Below are positions 17,209 to 26,999 of a stretch of 64,000 bases of DNA, in pieces. The stretch covers positions 372,001 through 436,000 of the forward strand of contig NZ_OMOI01000002.1 in the NCBI RefSeq assembly GCF_900302485.1, in the 5' to 3' direction. Positions within the stretch are counted from its first letter, which is position 1. Every line of letters begins with the position of its first letter. The notes under the pieces are model-generated. The model was not told the origin of the DNA. It made no database searches and was given only the letters and a program-made list of their open reading frames with translations. The translations under genes and the position numbers were made by a program. The stretch comes from Aliiroseovarius pelagivivens (GTDB lineage Bacteria; Pseudomonadota; Alphaproteobacteria; Rhodobacterales; Rhodobacteraceae).

Positions 17209-19764
17209 ATGTCGCGATACACTGCCGCAGATATCGAACCGAAATGGCAAAAAGCCTGGGACGAGGCCGGAATCTTCACCGCCAAGCGCGATGAATCGAA
17301 GCCCAAGTATTATGTGCTCGAGATGTTCCCCTATCCGTCGGGCCGGATTCATATGGGTCACGTGCGCAACTATACGATGGGCGACGTGATCTCGCGGTAT
17401 AAGTCGTCTTGCGGCTTCTCGGTTCTGCACCCAATGGGCTGGGATGCCTTCGGGATGCCCGCCGAAAACGCAGCGATGGCGCAGGGTGGTCACCCCGGCA
17501 CGTGGACCTATGACAATATCGCCACCATGAAGGGCCAGATGCGCCCGCTGGGTCTGTCGATTGACTGGAGCCGCGAATTTGCCACCTGTGACCCGGAATA
17601 TTACGGCCAGCAACAGGCGATGTTCATCGACTTCATGGAACGTGGGCTGGTTTACCGTAAAAACGCCACGGTGAACTGGGATCCGGTCGACATGACCGTT
17701 CTGGCCAACGAGCAGGTCATCGACGGCTGCGGCTGGCGCTCGGGCGCACCGGTGGAACGTCGCGACCTGACACAATGGTTCTTTAAGATCTCGGACTACT
17801 CGGGCGAATTGCTGGATGCGCTGGACGCGCTGGACAACTGGCCGGAAAAAGTACGCACCATGCAGGCCAACTGGATTGGCCGCAGCCAAGGTCTGCAGTT
17901 CAGCTTTGAGCGTGTGGATGGTGGCGAAGCGATCGAGGTCTATACGACTCGCCCTGACACCCTGAACGGCGCCAGCTTTGTCGGCATCTCGCCCGATCAC
18001 CCGATTTCCAAGGCGCTCGAGGCGGAAAACCCCGAGATTGCCGCGCAGCTTGTCGAAATGCGCAAGGGCGGCACCACCGCCGAGGCCATCGAGACCGCCG
18101 AGAAGCTGGGCTATGACACCGGCATCCGCGTAAAACACCCGCTGAACCCGGACTGGGAGCTGCCGGTTTGGATCGCCAACTTCATCCTGATGGACTACGG
18201 CACCGGCGCGATCTTCGCGTGTCCGGCGCATGACCAGCGCGATTTGGACTTCTGCCGCAAGTACGATTTGCCGGTGATCGATACGTTCCTGTCGCTGGAA
18301 AACCCCGCGCCCGTCGAAAACGAAGCCTTCGTGCCGCCGAAAACCGAGAAGGTGAAATGGGTTGACCACTTCGCCGGTCTGGGTGAAGCCACGGGCGAGG
18401 AAGCGATCGACGCGACCGTTAAGTTCGCCGAAGACGCCGGCTGGGGCACAGGTGTCGAGAAATTCCGCCTGCGCGACTGGGGCCTGAGCCGCCAACGCTA
18501 TTGGGGCTGTCCGATTCCCGTGGTGCATTGCGACGATTGCGGTGTCGTGGCCGAGAAGAAAGAGAATCTGCCAGTCAAACTGCCCGAAGACGTCACATTT
18601 GACGTGCCCGGCAACCCACTGGACCGTCACCCAACTTGGCGCGACTGCGCTTGCCCGTCCTGCGGCAAGCCCGCCAAGCGTGAAACCGACACGATGGACA
18701 CGTTCGTCGATTCGTCTTGGTATTACGCGCGCTTCACCTCGCCGAACGCGGCCACGCCGACCGATTTGGAAGAGGCGTCCTATTGGATGAATGTCGACCA
18801 ATATATTGGCGGCATTGAGCACGCGATTCTGCACCTTCTGTACTCGCGCTTCTTTGCCCGCGCGATGAACATCTGCGGCCATCTGCCAGATTCAGCCCGC
18901 GAGCCGTTCAACGCGCTGTTCACGCAAGGCATGGTGACCCACGCGATCTATAAGAACGACGAGCGCACCGATGAAAACGGTCGCGCGATCTATCACTACC
19001 CCGAAGAAGTCGAGGAACGTGATGGCGTGATGGTCGTCTCTGAGACCGGCGAGAAGGTCAAAGTGATCCCCTCGGCCAAGATGTCGAAGTCGAAAAACAA
19101 CGTTGTTGACCCGGTGAACATCATTTCGGCCTTCGGCGCGGACACTGCCCGTTGGTTCGTCCTGTCCGATTCGCCCCCTGAACGGGACGTGGAATGGACA
19201 GCCTCCGGTGCGGAAGCCGCCGCCAAGCACTTGACCCGCGTCTATGCGACTGCCGTGAAGATCGCCGACATGGATGACGCGGACGGAAATGACGAAGAGC
19301 TGCTGCGCGCCATGCACAAGGCCATCCATGATGTGACCATGGGCATCGAAAGCTTCGGCTTCAACGCGGCCATCGCCAAGCTTTACGCCTTCCAGAACGC
19401 CATTTCGAAATCGATGGCCGGCGGCAAAGCGCAAAAGCAGGCCATGCGCATCATGGCACAGCTGATGTCGCCCATGACCCCGCACCTGTCCGAGGAAGTC
19501 TGGTCGATGCTGGGCGGCGAAGGTCTGGTGGCGCAAGCCGCATGGCCCGTCGCGGACGACGCTATGCTGGTCGAAGACACCGTCACCCTGCCGATCCAGA
19601 TCAACGGCAAACGCCGTGCGGAAATCAGCGTGCCGAAGGACATGGACAAAGCCGAGGTTGAAAAACTCGCGCTGGCCGAGGATGCTGTCGTCAGGGCGCT
19701 GGAAGGTAAGGCACCCAAGAAAGTTATCGTTGTTCCGGGACGTATTGTGAATGTCGTGGTCTGA
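17209..19764 (+). CDS. leuS: Leucyl-tRNA synthetase
   Basis: An 851-residue class Ia synthetase, full length for the bacterial enzyme. It has the HIGH-type motif [10 protein letters not shown] near residue 44, the CP1 editing domain in the middle (including a [12 protein letters not shown] threonine-rich motif), a Cys pair region CDDCG/CPSCG for zinc, and the KMSKS signature in [13 protein letters not shown] near residue 625. It charges tRNA-Leu in the cytoplasm. AAGGA sits 8 bp before the ATG. Its last 14 bp overlap lptE, the usual leuS-lptE-holA arrangement. Confidence 0.97.
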   Translation: MSRYTAADIEPKWQKAWDEAGIFTAKRDESKPKYYVLEMFPYPSGRIHMGHVRNYTMGDVISRYKSSCGFSVLHPMGWDAFGMPAENAAMAQGGHPGTWTYDNIATMKGQMRPLGLSIDWSREFATCDPEYYGQQQAMFIDFMERGLVYRKNATVNWDPVDMTVLANEQVIDGCGWRSGAPVERRDLTQWFFKISDYSGELLDALDALDNWPEKVRTMQANWIGRSQGLQFSFERVDGGEAIEVYTTRPDTLNGASFVGISPDHPISKALEAENPEIAAQLVEMRKGGTTAEAIETAEKLGYDTGIRVKHPLNPDWELPVWIANFILMDYGTGAIFACPAHDQRDLDFCRKYDLPVIDTFLSLENPAPVENEAFVPPKTEKVKWVDHFAGLGEATGEEAIDATVKFAEDAGWGTGVEKFRLRDWGLSRQRYWGCPIPVVHCDDCGVVAEKKENLPVKLPEDVTFDVPGNPLDRHPTWRDCACPSCGKPAKRETDTMDTFVDSSWYYARFTSPNAATPTDLEEASYWMNVDQYIGGIEHAILHLLYSRFFARAMNICGHLPDSAREPFNALFTQGMVTHAIYKNDERTDENGRAIYHYPEEVEERDGVMVVSETGEKVKVIPSAKMSKSKNNVVDPVNIISAFGADTARWFVLSDSPPERDVEWTASGAEAAAKHLTRVYATAVKIADMDDADGNDEELLRAMHKAIHDVTMGIESFGFNAAIAKLYAFQNAISKSMAGGKAQKQAMRIMAQLMSPMTPHLSEEVWSMLGGEGLVAQAAWPVADDAMLVEDTVTLPIQINGKRRAEISVPKDMDKAEVEKLALAEDAVVRALEGKAPKKVIVVPGRIVNVVV

Positions 19765-20248
19765 TCGCCGCCATTTCCTGAAAATCACAGCCGCTGCCGC
19801 GCTTTTATCCGGCTGCGGCTTTACCCCGGTCTATGCGCCGGGTGGCTCGGCCGATGGGTTGCGCGGGGCGGTGACAATCGCCGCGCCCGATGATTCCAAC
19901 AGCTACGAGTTCGTGAAACGGATGGAAGAGCGTCTGGGCCGCAACCTGTCTGCGCCGTACCAGCTGGACTATACGATCACCACACGCTCGGAAGGCGTGG
20001 GTGTGACGCCCCGTCAGGAAATCACCCGCACGCAGGTTCTGGGCGCCGTCGAATTCTCAGTCACTTCCATCGCTTTGGGCGAGGTGGTGGAACGCGGAAC
20101 GGTGTCGAACTTCACGTCTTATTCGACCGAAGGGTCCACCGTATCCACCGCCGCGGTCGAGCGTGACGCAAACCGCCGCTTGATGGTGTTGTTGGCGGAT
20201 CAAATCACCACACGATTCTCGGCCACCTTCGCAGGCTGGGGCGAATGA
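19751..20248 (+). CDS. lptE: LPS-assembly lipoprotein LptE
   Basis: A 165-residue protein that starts inside the end of leuS. The N terminus is a lipoprotein signal ([27 protein letters not shown]), with Cys after LSG as the lipidation site. The GCGFTPVY opening and the later [32 protein letters not shown] strand pattern are characteristic of LptE. It plugs and helps assemble LptD in the outer membrane for LPS export. Its stop overlaps the holA start by 4 bp (ATGA). Confidence 0.92.
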   Translation: MSWSDRRHFLKITAAAALLSGCGFTPVYAPGGSADGLRGAVTIAAPDDSNSYEFVKRMEERLGRNLSAPYQLDYTITTRSEGVGVTPRQEITRTQVLGAVEFSVTSIALGEVVERGTVSNFTSYSTEGSTVSTAAVERDANRRLMVLLADQITTRFSATFAGWGE

Positions 20249-21270
20249 AGCTTTCCCCTCGGGACGCCAGCGGCTATTTCGCCAAGCCCGATCCCAAACG
20301 GATGGGCGTGCTGATTTTCGGGGCGGACGCGATGCGTGTAGCACTGAAACGGCAAGAGCTGATTGCCAATCTGATCGGTCCGACCGGCGAAGAGGAAATG
20401 CGCCTAACCCGCATTCCCGCCGCTGATCTGCGCAAAGACCCCGCGATGCTGTCGGACGCGATCAAGTCGCAAGGCTTCTTCCCCGGCCCGCGCGTGGCTT
20501 TTGTCGAGGATGCCACCGATACGCTCGCTAAAATCATCACGCCCGCCATTGCCGATTGGCAAGATGGCGACGCGCAGGTGGTGGTCACGGCGGGATCTCT
20601 GACTGCACGCTCGGCCCTGCGGAAGTTGTTCGAGGGGCACCCGAACGCATTTGCCGCCGGCATCTATGACGACCCGCCCTCGCGGGACGAGATCGAAGCC
20701 GACCTGAAACGCTCTGGCGTCGGTCAGATTGGCCCCGAGGCAATGAATGACCTGATGGGTCTGTCGCGCGATCTGGATCCCGGCGACTTCCGCCAAACGG
20801 TCGAGAAGCTGGGGCTTTACAAGCTGTCCGACCCCTCGCCCGTCACGCCCGACGATGTACTGGCCGTCGCGCCTGCCTCGACCGAGGCGGCATTGGACGA
20901 TCTGCTGCATGCGGTCGCCGAGGGACGCGCGGGTGAAATAGGCCCTATTCTTGCGAAATTGCAGGCCCAAGGCGTGGCTGCGGTGGGGCTTTGCATCGGT
21001 ACGACACGCCATTTCCGTGCGCTTCATGGGGCAAGTTCTGACCCTGCCGGGCCGGGGCAAGGCATCAACCGTCTGCGCCCGCCTGTGCATTTCAAATCCC
21101 GCGATCGGATGGTGCGGCAGGCCAACAAATGGGGTCTGCGGCGCCTGGAAAAAGCGCTTGAGGTGCTGATTGATACGGATTTGAAGCTGCGTTCTGCCCA
21201 GAAAGCCCCGCAGATGGCGCTGATGGAGCGGACCTTGATCCGACTGGCGATGATGGGTGGCCAGCGCTAG
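20245..21270 (+). CDS. holA: DNA polymerase III subunit delta
   Basis: A 341-residue clamp-loader subunit, translationally coupled to lptE. It shows the HolA plan: an N-terminal AAA-like domain (LIFGADAMRVALKRQELIANLIG, VAFVEDATDTL), a middle helical part and a C-terminal collar domain ending PQMALMERTLIRLAMMG. It opens the beta sliding clamp at the replication fork. It converges on the TIGR03862 flavoprotein gene with a 4-bp stop overlap. Confidence 0.92.
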   Translation: MKLSPRDASGYFAKPDPKRMGVLIFGADAMRVALKRQELIANLIGPTGEEEMRLTRIPAADLRKDPAMLSDAIKSQGFFPGPRVAFVEDATDTLAKIITPAIADWQDGDAQVVVTAGSLTARSALRKLFEGHPNAFAAGIYDDPPSRDEIEADLKRSGVGQIGPEAMNDLMGLSRDLDPGDFRQTVEKLGLYKLSDPSPVTPDDVLAVAPASTEAALDDLLHAVAEGRAGEIGPILAKLQAQGVAAVGLCIGTTRHFRALHGASSDPAGPGQGINRLRPPVHFKSRDRMVRQANKWGLRRLEKALEVLIDTDLKLRSAQKAPQMALMERTLIRLAMMGGQR

Positions 21271-22442
21271 GCCAAGGCATAGGCCGCAGCGGCACGCCCT
21301 GCATGACGCCCCGTCGCGAAACAGGTGGTCAACAGATAGCCTCCGGTCGGGGCTTCCCAATCCAGCATTTCACCGCAGGCAAAGACGCCGGGCAGCGCTT
21401 TGATCATCAGCCCGTCGTCCAACGCGTCGAACGGAAGACCGCCCGCGGTCGAGATCGCCTCGTCCATCGGGCGCGGGCCTTGGTGCGGAATCGGCAAAAC
21501 TTTGATCAGGGCGGCGAGCTTAGCGGGATCAGAAGGCAATGGCCGCGAAAATTCCTGCATTAGAGACAGTTTCACCGGATCCAGCTTCAGTGTTTTGCGC
21601 AGGAAATTGGACAGGCTGGCTTTGCCGCGCGGGCGGGATAGGCGGCTGGTGATGTCTTCAAGACTGCGACCGGGCATCAGATCCAGCATCAGGGGTGTAC
21701 CCTCGCGCATGGCGCGGCTGACGGCATAGATGGCGGACCCTTCAATGCCACGTGACGAGATCACGAACTCACCTAGTACCGACTGCTCCCCGGCGGTCAC
21801 ACGAACGGATTTCACCGGCTGGCCGAAGTGGCGCTCCATATGGGCGCTCCAGTTGACTTGAAACCCCATGTTGCTGGGCTGGAACAGTGCGCAAGAAACG
21901 CCATGTTCGGCAAGAATAGAGACCCATTTTCCATCAGATCCCAAGCGCGACCAGCTGGCCCCGCCCAATGCCAGAACGGTAACGTCCGGATGCAGGGACA
22001 GCGGACCATCAGGGGTGTCGAACTGCACTGTGCCGTTCTCAATCCCGACCCAGCGCCAGTTCCGACGCAGCTGAGCCCCGGCCTGATCCAGCCGATCAAG
22101 CCACACGCGCAATAAGGGCGAGGCTTTCATGGCTTTGGGAAAGACACGGCCGGACGAACCGGTAAAGACCTCTTGCCCAAGCTTCTGCGCCCATTCCTGA
22201 ACGGCATCTGGCCCGAACGCAGCCACGATATCCCGCAGGCTGTTCGGACCGTGTATATTGGACAAAAAGGCCGAAATAGGCTCTGATCTCGTCAGATTAA
22301 GCCCAGACTTCCCTGCCATCAGAAATTTCCGCGCAGGGGAAGGTTTGGCGTCAGCGACGATCACCGAAAGTCCGGCCTTCGCAAGCTCTTCAGCCGCCAT
22401 CAGGCCCGCCGGGCCTGCCCCAATGACAAGCGCAGTTTTCAC
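21267..22442 (-). CDS. TIGR03862-family FAD flavoprotein (BaiN-like)
   Basis: A 391-residue HI0933-like flavoprotein. The FAD Rossmann motif is GAGPAGLMAAEELAKAGL near the start, with KFLMAGKSGLNLTRSEP as the family-specific segment, and the C terminus has PGVFACGEMLDWEAPTGGYLL-type FAD contacts. The family is annotated as TIGR03862 flavoproteins; related proteins reduce C=C bonds. The substrate is unknown. It overlaps the upstream MscS gene by 4 bp, so both are on one transcript. Confidence 0.88.
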   Translation of the reverse strand: MKTALVIGAGPAGLMAAEELAKAGLSVIVADAKPSPARKFLMAGKSGLNLTRSEPISAFLSNIHGPNSLRDIVAAFGPDAVQEWAQKLGQEVFTGSSGRVFPKAMKASPLLRVWLDRLDQAGAQLRRNWRWVGIENGTVQFDTPDGPLSLHPDVTVLALGGASWSRLGSDGKWVSILAEHGVSCALFQPSNMGFQVNWSAHMERHFGQPVKSVRVTAGEQSVLGEFVISSRGIEGSAIYAVSRAMREGTPLMLDLMPGRSLEDITSRLSRPRGKASLSNFLRKTLKLDPVKLSLMQEFSRPLPSDPAKLAALIKVLPIPHQGPRPMDEAISTAGGLPFDALDDGLMIKALPGVFACGEMLDWEAPTGGYLLTTCFATGRHAGRAAAAYALA

Positions 22443-23776
22443 GAGGGTTTGGCCGCAGAATCATCAGTGGCACCCAACATCTCGACCACGCGGTGCGGAT
22501 AAGGGATTTCGATGTCATTGGCCTTGAGCGCCTTCCAGATCTGCATCATGACACGCGGTGTGAACTTGTTGCGCCCGTCGTCAATGCCGTTCACCCAGAA
22601 CTCGAGCGCGAAGTCGACTCCGCTGTCGCCAAAAGCGCGCAGCTCGCAGTCAGGCATATGTTCTTCGCTGTCGGTCAGAATGAAATCCAGCTCGGCCACG
22701 GCCTTTTCGATGATGCCCGGCACCGCTTCGATGTCGGCTTTATAGCTGACCGAGAACGGCGCCTCGTACCGGTTGGCGCTGCCCGCGTCCGAATAATTTA
22801 CAACGCGGGTCGTGATGAAGTGCTCGTTCGGAACTACGATCCATTTGCCATCAAACGTCTCTAATATGGCCGCACGGGCCGTCATCTTGACGATCGTGCC
22901 CGCCTCTCCTCCGTCCAACTCAACGTAATCTCCAACCGTCGCTTGCCCTTCCAGCAGAAGGATGATGCCGGAAATGAAGTTCGAGGCGATTTGCTGCAGA
23001 CCAAAACCAAGCCCCACACCAATCGCACCACCCAGAACCGCAAGCGACGTCAGATTGACCCCCATGATATTCATAAGGATCAAGAAGGCCGCACCAAAGA
23101 TCCCGATCTCGGCGGCTTTAACCGCCAGCTCGCGCGCAGCGGGTCGCATTTCTTTTTGCTTCTTGATCGCTTGCGCGGTCTGGTCATTCGACCAGCGCCC
23201 CAGCCAGAAAACCACGCCACCCAAGACCGCAAAGCGAATGGCAAACAAAAGCGAGAAGCTCATGTTGCCCAAGGGAACGACAGTTTCATCCAGCTTGGTG
23301 GTCACAAGATCCAAAATGCCGACGGCATACAAGGCCGCCACCGGAATCAGGATGTATTTGCCGAGAAGCTTCAGGAACGGATCTTTGATGATCTCGCGGG
23401 CAAAGGCGCGTATCGCAAGAAACAGGAAAACGCGCTTGCCGAAGGCGATCACGGCGCCAGAGCCGAAGATCGACCGCGTGACCTGTTCACCCAGTGCCGT
23501 ATAGGCCCAGGCCAGAAGCGGCATGGTCAGCGGCAGGAAGATCAGTGCAAAAAGACGAATCTTGGCGATCGGATGGCTCCGATCCCCGTTTGGGGTCAGG
23601 ATGCGCGTCAGGAACGGCTCAAGCTTTTTGTCGGTATATCGGGCAGCCAGAAAAGCCGCGATCAATAGGCCGAGTTGCGACCACGCGGCAGGGGACAGAA
23701 GCCAACCTTCGGCGATCTCCCACCCTTGGTTCAGATAGCCCAGCGCGGTGTCCACGATCTGAGGTCGATTTTCCAT
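22439..23776 (-). CDS. MscS-type mechanosensitive channel
   Basis: A 445-residue membrane protein. The N-terminal half has about six hydrophobic segments (for example LGLLIAAFLAARY, LFALIFLPLTMPLLAWAY, VLGGVVFWLGRW). The MscS core follows: LGGAIGVGLGFGLQQIASNFISGIILLLEGQATVGDYVE (pore helix and beta domain start), then a cytoplasmic alpha/beta domain with FTPRVMMQIWKALKANDIEIPYPHRVVEM at the end. It should gate on membrane tension and protect against hypo-osmotic shock, a fitting task in a marine cell that takes up osmolytes. Confidence 0.92.
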   Translation of the reverse strand: MENRPQIVDTALGYLNQGWEIAEGWLLSPAAWSQLGLLIAAFLAARYTDKKLEPFLTRILTPNGDRSHPIAKIRLFALIFLPLTMPLLAWAYTALGEQVTRSIFGSGAVIAFGKRVFLFLAIRAFAREIIKDPFLKLLGKYILIPVAALYAVGILDLVTTKLDETVVPLGNMSFSLLFAIRFAVLGGVVFWLGRWSNDQTAQAIKKQKEMRPAARELAVKAAEIGIFGAAFLILMNIMGVNLTSLAVLGGAIGVGLGFGLQQIASNFISGIILLLEGQATVGDYVELDGGEAGTIVKMTARAAILETFDGKWIVVPNEHFITTRVVNYSDAGSANRYEAPFSVSYKADIEAVPGIIEKAVAELDFILTDSEEHMPDCELRAFGDSGVDFALEFWVNGIDDGRNKFTPRVMMQIWKALKANDIEIPYPHRVVEMLGATDDSAAKPS

Positions 23777-23821
23777 CTGCTTTCCCTTGCCTTCACGCGA
23801 TCACTGATAAAACCTTTGGAA

Positions 23822-24154
23822 ATGGATAGCGGTTTGACCTCAAAGGGCAAGACTTCCTTGCCGGAATGCGCGCTTTGCGGGCGCGTGATTCCGCCAGATG
23901 TGGCACAAAGCCGTCATCACCTGATCCCGAAACTGAAGGGTGGCAAGGGTGGGGAAACGGTGCTGCTGCACCAGATCTGCCACAACCAGATCCATCTTGA
24001 GCTTAGCGAGGCCGAGCTGGCGCACAGCTATCACACGCCTGAATCCCTTCGCAGCCACCCCGGTCTGGTCAAGTTCATCCATTGGGTCGCGAAACGGCCT
24101 CCGGATTTCTATGCCGTCACCAAAGGAGCACGTCGCCGGAAAGGTCGTACATAG
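23822..24154 (+). CDS. Small HNH endonuclease-domain protein
   Basis: The ATG at 23822 gives 110 residues; longer in-frame starts run back into the MscS gene and are not credible. The HNH core is CALCGRVIP (zinc-type Cys pair), SRHHLIPKLKGG (His pair), then LHQICHNQIHLEL (Asn and His). Such proteins are DNA nickases or nucleases of unknown target. It is a single gene divergent from the MscS channel gene, with only 45 bp between starts. Confidence 0.8.
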   Translation: MDSGLTSKGKTSLPECALCGRVIPPDVAQSRHHLIPKLKGGKGGETVLLHQICHNQIHLELSEAELAHSYHTPESLRSHPGLVKFIHWVAKRPPDFYAVTKGARRRKGRT

Positions 24155-24172
24155 GCCGAATTAGAGCCTTTT

Positions 24173-24784
24173 TCAGGGGATCATCCGCTTCATCGCAGCC
24201 ACGTGGTCGGCACTTTGTGAGCGAGCGTGGTCAGCAAGCTCCAACGCGGCCTCCATCAGTCCGTCGGGTTCCACCACACGGTCAACAAGACCCCATGACA
24301 ATGCCTCGTCCGTCAGGATTTTCTGGCCCGCCATCAGGATCATCTTGGCCCGCGCGGGACCGACCAGAGCGGACAGGCGCGCAGGGTCAGACGGCTGGGG
24401 AAGATAGCCCAGTTTCATCACCGGATAGAAAAACTTGGCGCTGGGGACGGAAATGCGCAAATCGCAGGCCAAGGCCATGCCGAAGGCACCCCCCGCAAGC
24501 GTGCCGTTCAGGGCGGCGATGGTCAGACAGGGCGCGGCGGCGATGGCGCCGGACAGACGCTCCCACACATCATCGGTGGCCAGACCGGCCTTCGCCTCGT
24601 CCAGATCCGCGCCAGCGGAAAACACCTTGCCTGCGCCGGTCAGCACCAGCACACGTGCATCCCCTGCCGCGTCCTGCGCAATCTGGGCAAGCCGCTCCAG
24701 CATCGATTTCGTCAGCGAGTTTGCTTTGTCCGGACGGTTGATGGTCACCACCCAGACGCCGTTTTCTTTTGTCAGTTCAATCAT
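24173..24784 (-). CDS. Enoyl-CoA hydratase/isomerase-family protein, catalytic Glu absent
   Basis: A 203-residue crotonase-fold protein, shorter than the usual 255-265. It keeps the oxyanion-hole segments FSAGADLDE and AALNGTLAGGAFGMALACDLR. The two catalytic glutamates of enoyl-CoA hydratase (in the QPEI and MEMVLTG motifs) align here with Val122 and Lys147, so hydratase activity is unlikely; another crotonase reaction or a lost function is possible. It overlaps the SDR gene by 4 bp. Confidence 0.8.
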   Translation of the reverse strand: MIELTKENGVWVVTINRPDKANSLTKSMLERLAQIAQDAAGDARVLVLTGAGKVFSAGADLDEAKAGLATDDVWERLSGAIAAAPCLTIAALNGTLAGGAFGMALACDLRISVPSAKFFYPVMKLGYLPQPSDPARLSALVGPARAKMILMAGQKILTDEALSWGLVDRVVEPDGLMEAALELADHARSQSADHVAAMKRMIP

Positions 24785-25536
24785 CCGAATACATTTGCCC
24801 TTTTCCGGATCGACACATCCCGAAGCGAGATTTCCTGCCCCAGATACTCGTCCGCATCTTCGCTACACATCCACAACAGCGCACGCGCGGGCCATTCGGC
24901 GGGGATATGATCGTCCCAGTTCAGCTGCGCAACTGCGTTGATGCCCGAGGTTTTGATCTCGCGCTGCATCTGCGTCGCGACAGTACCCGGGGACAGGCCG
25001 ATAGCGCGGATGCCCTTCCCTGCGGTTTCAAGGTGAAGCGCCCGGTTGAACATGTTCACCCCAGCCTTCGAGGTGCAGTAATGCGCCCAACCTTCCAGCG
25101 GGTGATGCGCAGCCCCGGAACTGATCGTCAGGATCGAGCCCGAGCCCTGTTCGATCATGTGCGGCAAGGCTGCTCTTGCGCCGTAATAGACACCTTTTAG
25201 GTTCACATCGATGACATGGCTCCACCCTTCGGGATCCGAGGTTTCCAGTGGTCCAATGGGTTCGATGACACCTGCGTTGTTGATCAACACATCGACCGTT
25301 CCAAAGCGTCCGTGAGCCAGATCAATGGCGGCTTTCACTTGGCTCCAGTTTGACACGTCACACGTGACGGCCAAGGCGCGCTCGCCGATGGATTCCGCGA
25401 TGGCTTGGATCTGCCCCGCGCTGCGGGCGGTCAGCACCACGTTGGCCCCTGCCTGCGCAAAGATGTGCGCGGCGGCTTCTCCGATCCCGCGACTTGCGCC
25501 GGTGATCACAACGGTTTTCCCTGTCATATCATGCAT
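24781..25536 (-). CDS. Short-chain dehydrogenase/reductase
   Basis: A 251-residue SDR. The cofactor motif is TGASRGIGEAAA near residue 13 and the NNAGVI segment follows. The catalytic Ser-Tyr-Lys set is in SGAAHHPLEGWAHYCTSKAG. The first ATG at 25536 has GGGAGGG upstream. It probably oxidises or reduces a hydroxyacyl or other alcohol with NAD(P)H; the substrate is unknown. It overlaps the crotonase-fold gene downstream, which suggests a shared acyl-CoA type substrate. It is divergent from pmbA. Confidence 0.88.
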   Translation of the reverse strand: MHDMTGKTVVITGASRGIGEAAAHIFAQAGANVVLTARSAGQIQAIAESIGERALAVTCDVSNWSQVKAAIDLAHGRFGTVDVLINNAGVIEPIGPLETSDPEGWSHVIDVNLKGVYYGARAALPHMIEQGSGSILTISSGAAHHPLEGWAHYCTSKAGVNMFNRALHLETAGKGIRAIGLSPGTVATQMQREIKTSGINAVAQLNWDDHIPAEWPARALLWMCSEDADEYLGQEISLRDVSIRKRANVFG

Positions 25537-25652
25537 ATGGTGCCCTCCCTTCCGTTGATGCTAGCGCAGCATTCGCCCAGATGCCAGAGACACATCTTGC
25601 GAGCGCGGGGTGCAGGGGTTACCTGAAAGGCACGTAATTGAAAGGACGCCCC

Positions 25653-26999
25653 ATGCGCGCATCGCTTGACAGCCTGACACAACAGCTTTTGGACGCCGCC
25701 CGTAAGGCGGGGGCCGACCGGGCCGATGCGTTGGCCGTGGATGGCACATCGGTGTCGATTGACGTGTTGAACGGCAAGCTGGAGCACGCGGAACGGTCCG
25801 AGGGCGTAGACATTGGCCTGCGCGTGATGCTGGGGCAACGTCAGGCCTGTGTATCCGCCTCCGACGTCTCTGAGGCAACGATCGAGGCCATGGCCGAGCG
25901 CGCCGTGGCAATGGCCAAGGAAGCGCCGGAAGACCCCCATATCGCACAGGCCGATCCGGCGGATTTGGCGACAGACTGGGATTTGGACGCGCTCGAGATG
26001 GCCGACCCAAGCGCCGAGCCGGACCCCGCTGCGTTGGAACGTGATGCGTTAGAGGCTGAAGCCGCCGCGCTGGCCGTGAAAGGCGTATCGCAGGTCAGCA
26101 GTTCGTCGGCGGGCTATGGGCGGCATCAGTTCCATCTGGCGTGCTCGAACGGGTTTTCTGGCGGATATGGACGTACTCACCGGGCCATTTCCACGGTGGC
26201 TATCACCGGCGAAGGCGCGACGATGGAACGTGACTATGCTGGCGAGATGCGCACCTTTCAGGCCGATCTTCCCAGCGCGGAAGAGATCGGCACCAAGGCC
26301 GGCAATCGCACCGTCGAACGTCTAGGCGCCAAGAAACCGCCGACGGGTGCCTTTCCGGTGCTCTATGACGAACGGATTTCGGCGTCATTGATCGGTCATC
26401 TGCTGAGCGCCTCGAACGGGGCGATGATCGCCCGTGGATCGTCTTGGCTCTTGAATGCGCTGGGAGAGCAAGTGCTTCCCGATGGCATCGACCTGATCGA
26501 GGATCCGCTCCGCAAACGCATTTCCGGCTCGCGTCCCTTTGACGGGGAAGGTCTGCCCACGCAGATGCGCAAGATCGTCGATAACGGGCAACTGACGGGT
26601 TGGACCATGGACATCGCCACCGCACGCCAGCTGGGGATGCAAAGTACCGCCAGCGCGTCACGCGGAACATCTTCGCCACCCTCGCCGTCGATCTCGAATG
26701 TGGCTCTAACGCAGGGTAAATCGACGAAAGAAGATCTGATCGCGCAGATGGGCACCGGGCTTTTGGTGACCTCGATGATCGGGTCCACGATCAACCCGAA
26801 CACGGGCGATTATTCGCGCGGGGCGTCGGGGTTTTGGATCGAGAACGGGCAGATCGCCTATCCCGTCAACGAATGCACCATCGCGGGCAATCTGCGCGAT
26901 ATGCTGAAGCGGATCATCCCGGCCAATGACGCGGAACCACATCTCAGCCGTATGATCCCCAGCCTGCTGGTCGAAGGGATGACCCTTGCCGGTGACTGA
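25653..26999 (+). CDS. pmbA: PmbA/TldE-family metallopeptidase subunit
   Basis: The ATG at 25653 has AAAGGA about 8 bases upstream and gives 448 residues. It starts LDSLTQQLLDAARKAGADRADAL and holds VSIDVLNGKLEHAERSEGVDIGLRV, the TldD/PmbA pattern. The conserved C-terminal segment STINPNTGDYSRGASGFWIENGQIAYPVNECTIAGNL is present. In the TldD/TldE protease, PmbA (TldE) is the non-metal partner. No tldD is next door. The CysQ-like gene overlaps its stop. Confidence 0.92.
   Translation: MRASLDSLTQQLLDAARKAGADRADALAVDGTSVSIDVLNGKLEHAERSEGVDIGLRVMLGQRQACVSASDVSEATIEAMAERAVAMAKEAPEDPHIAQADPADLATDWDLDALEMADPSAEPDPAALERDALEAEAAALAVKGVSQVSSSSAGYGRHQFHLACSNGFSGGYGRTHRAISTVAITGEGATMERDYAGEMRTFQADLPSAEEIGTKAGNRTVERLGAKKPPTGAFPVLYDERISASLIGHLLSASNGAMIARGSSWLLNALGEQVLPDGIDLIEDPLRKRISGSRPFDGEGLPTQMRKIVDNGQLTGWTMDIATARQLGMQSTASASRGTSSPPSPSISNVALTQGKSTKEDLIAQMGTGLLVTSMIGSTINPNTGDYSRGASGFWIENGQIAYPVNECTIAGNLRDMLKRIIPANDAEPHLSRMIPSLLVEGMTLAGD

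Noticed and set aside
17194..18882. Antisense open frame of 562 codons opposite leuS
   Set aside because: A shadow of leuS with no independent start signal or homology that I can see.
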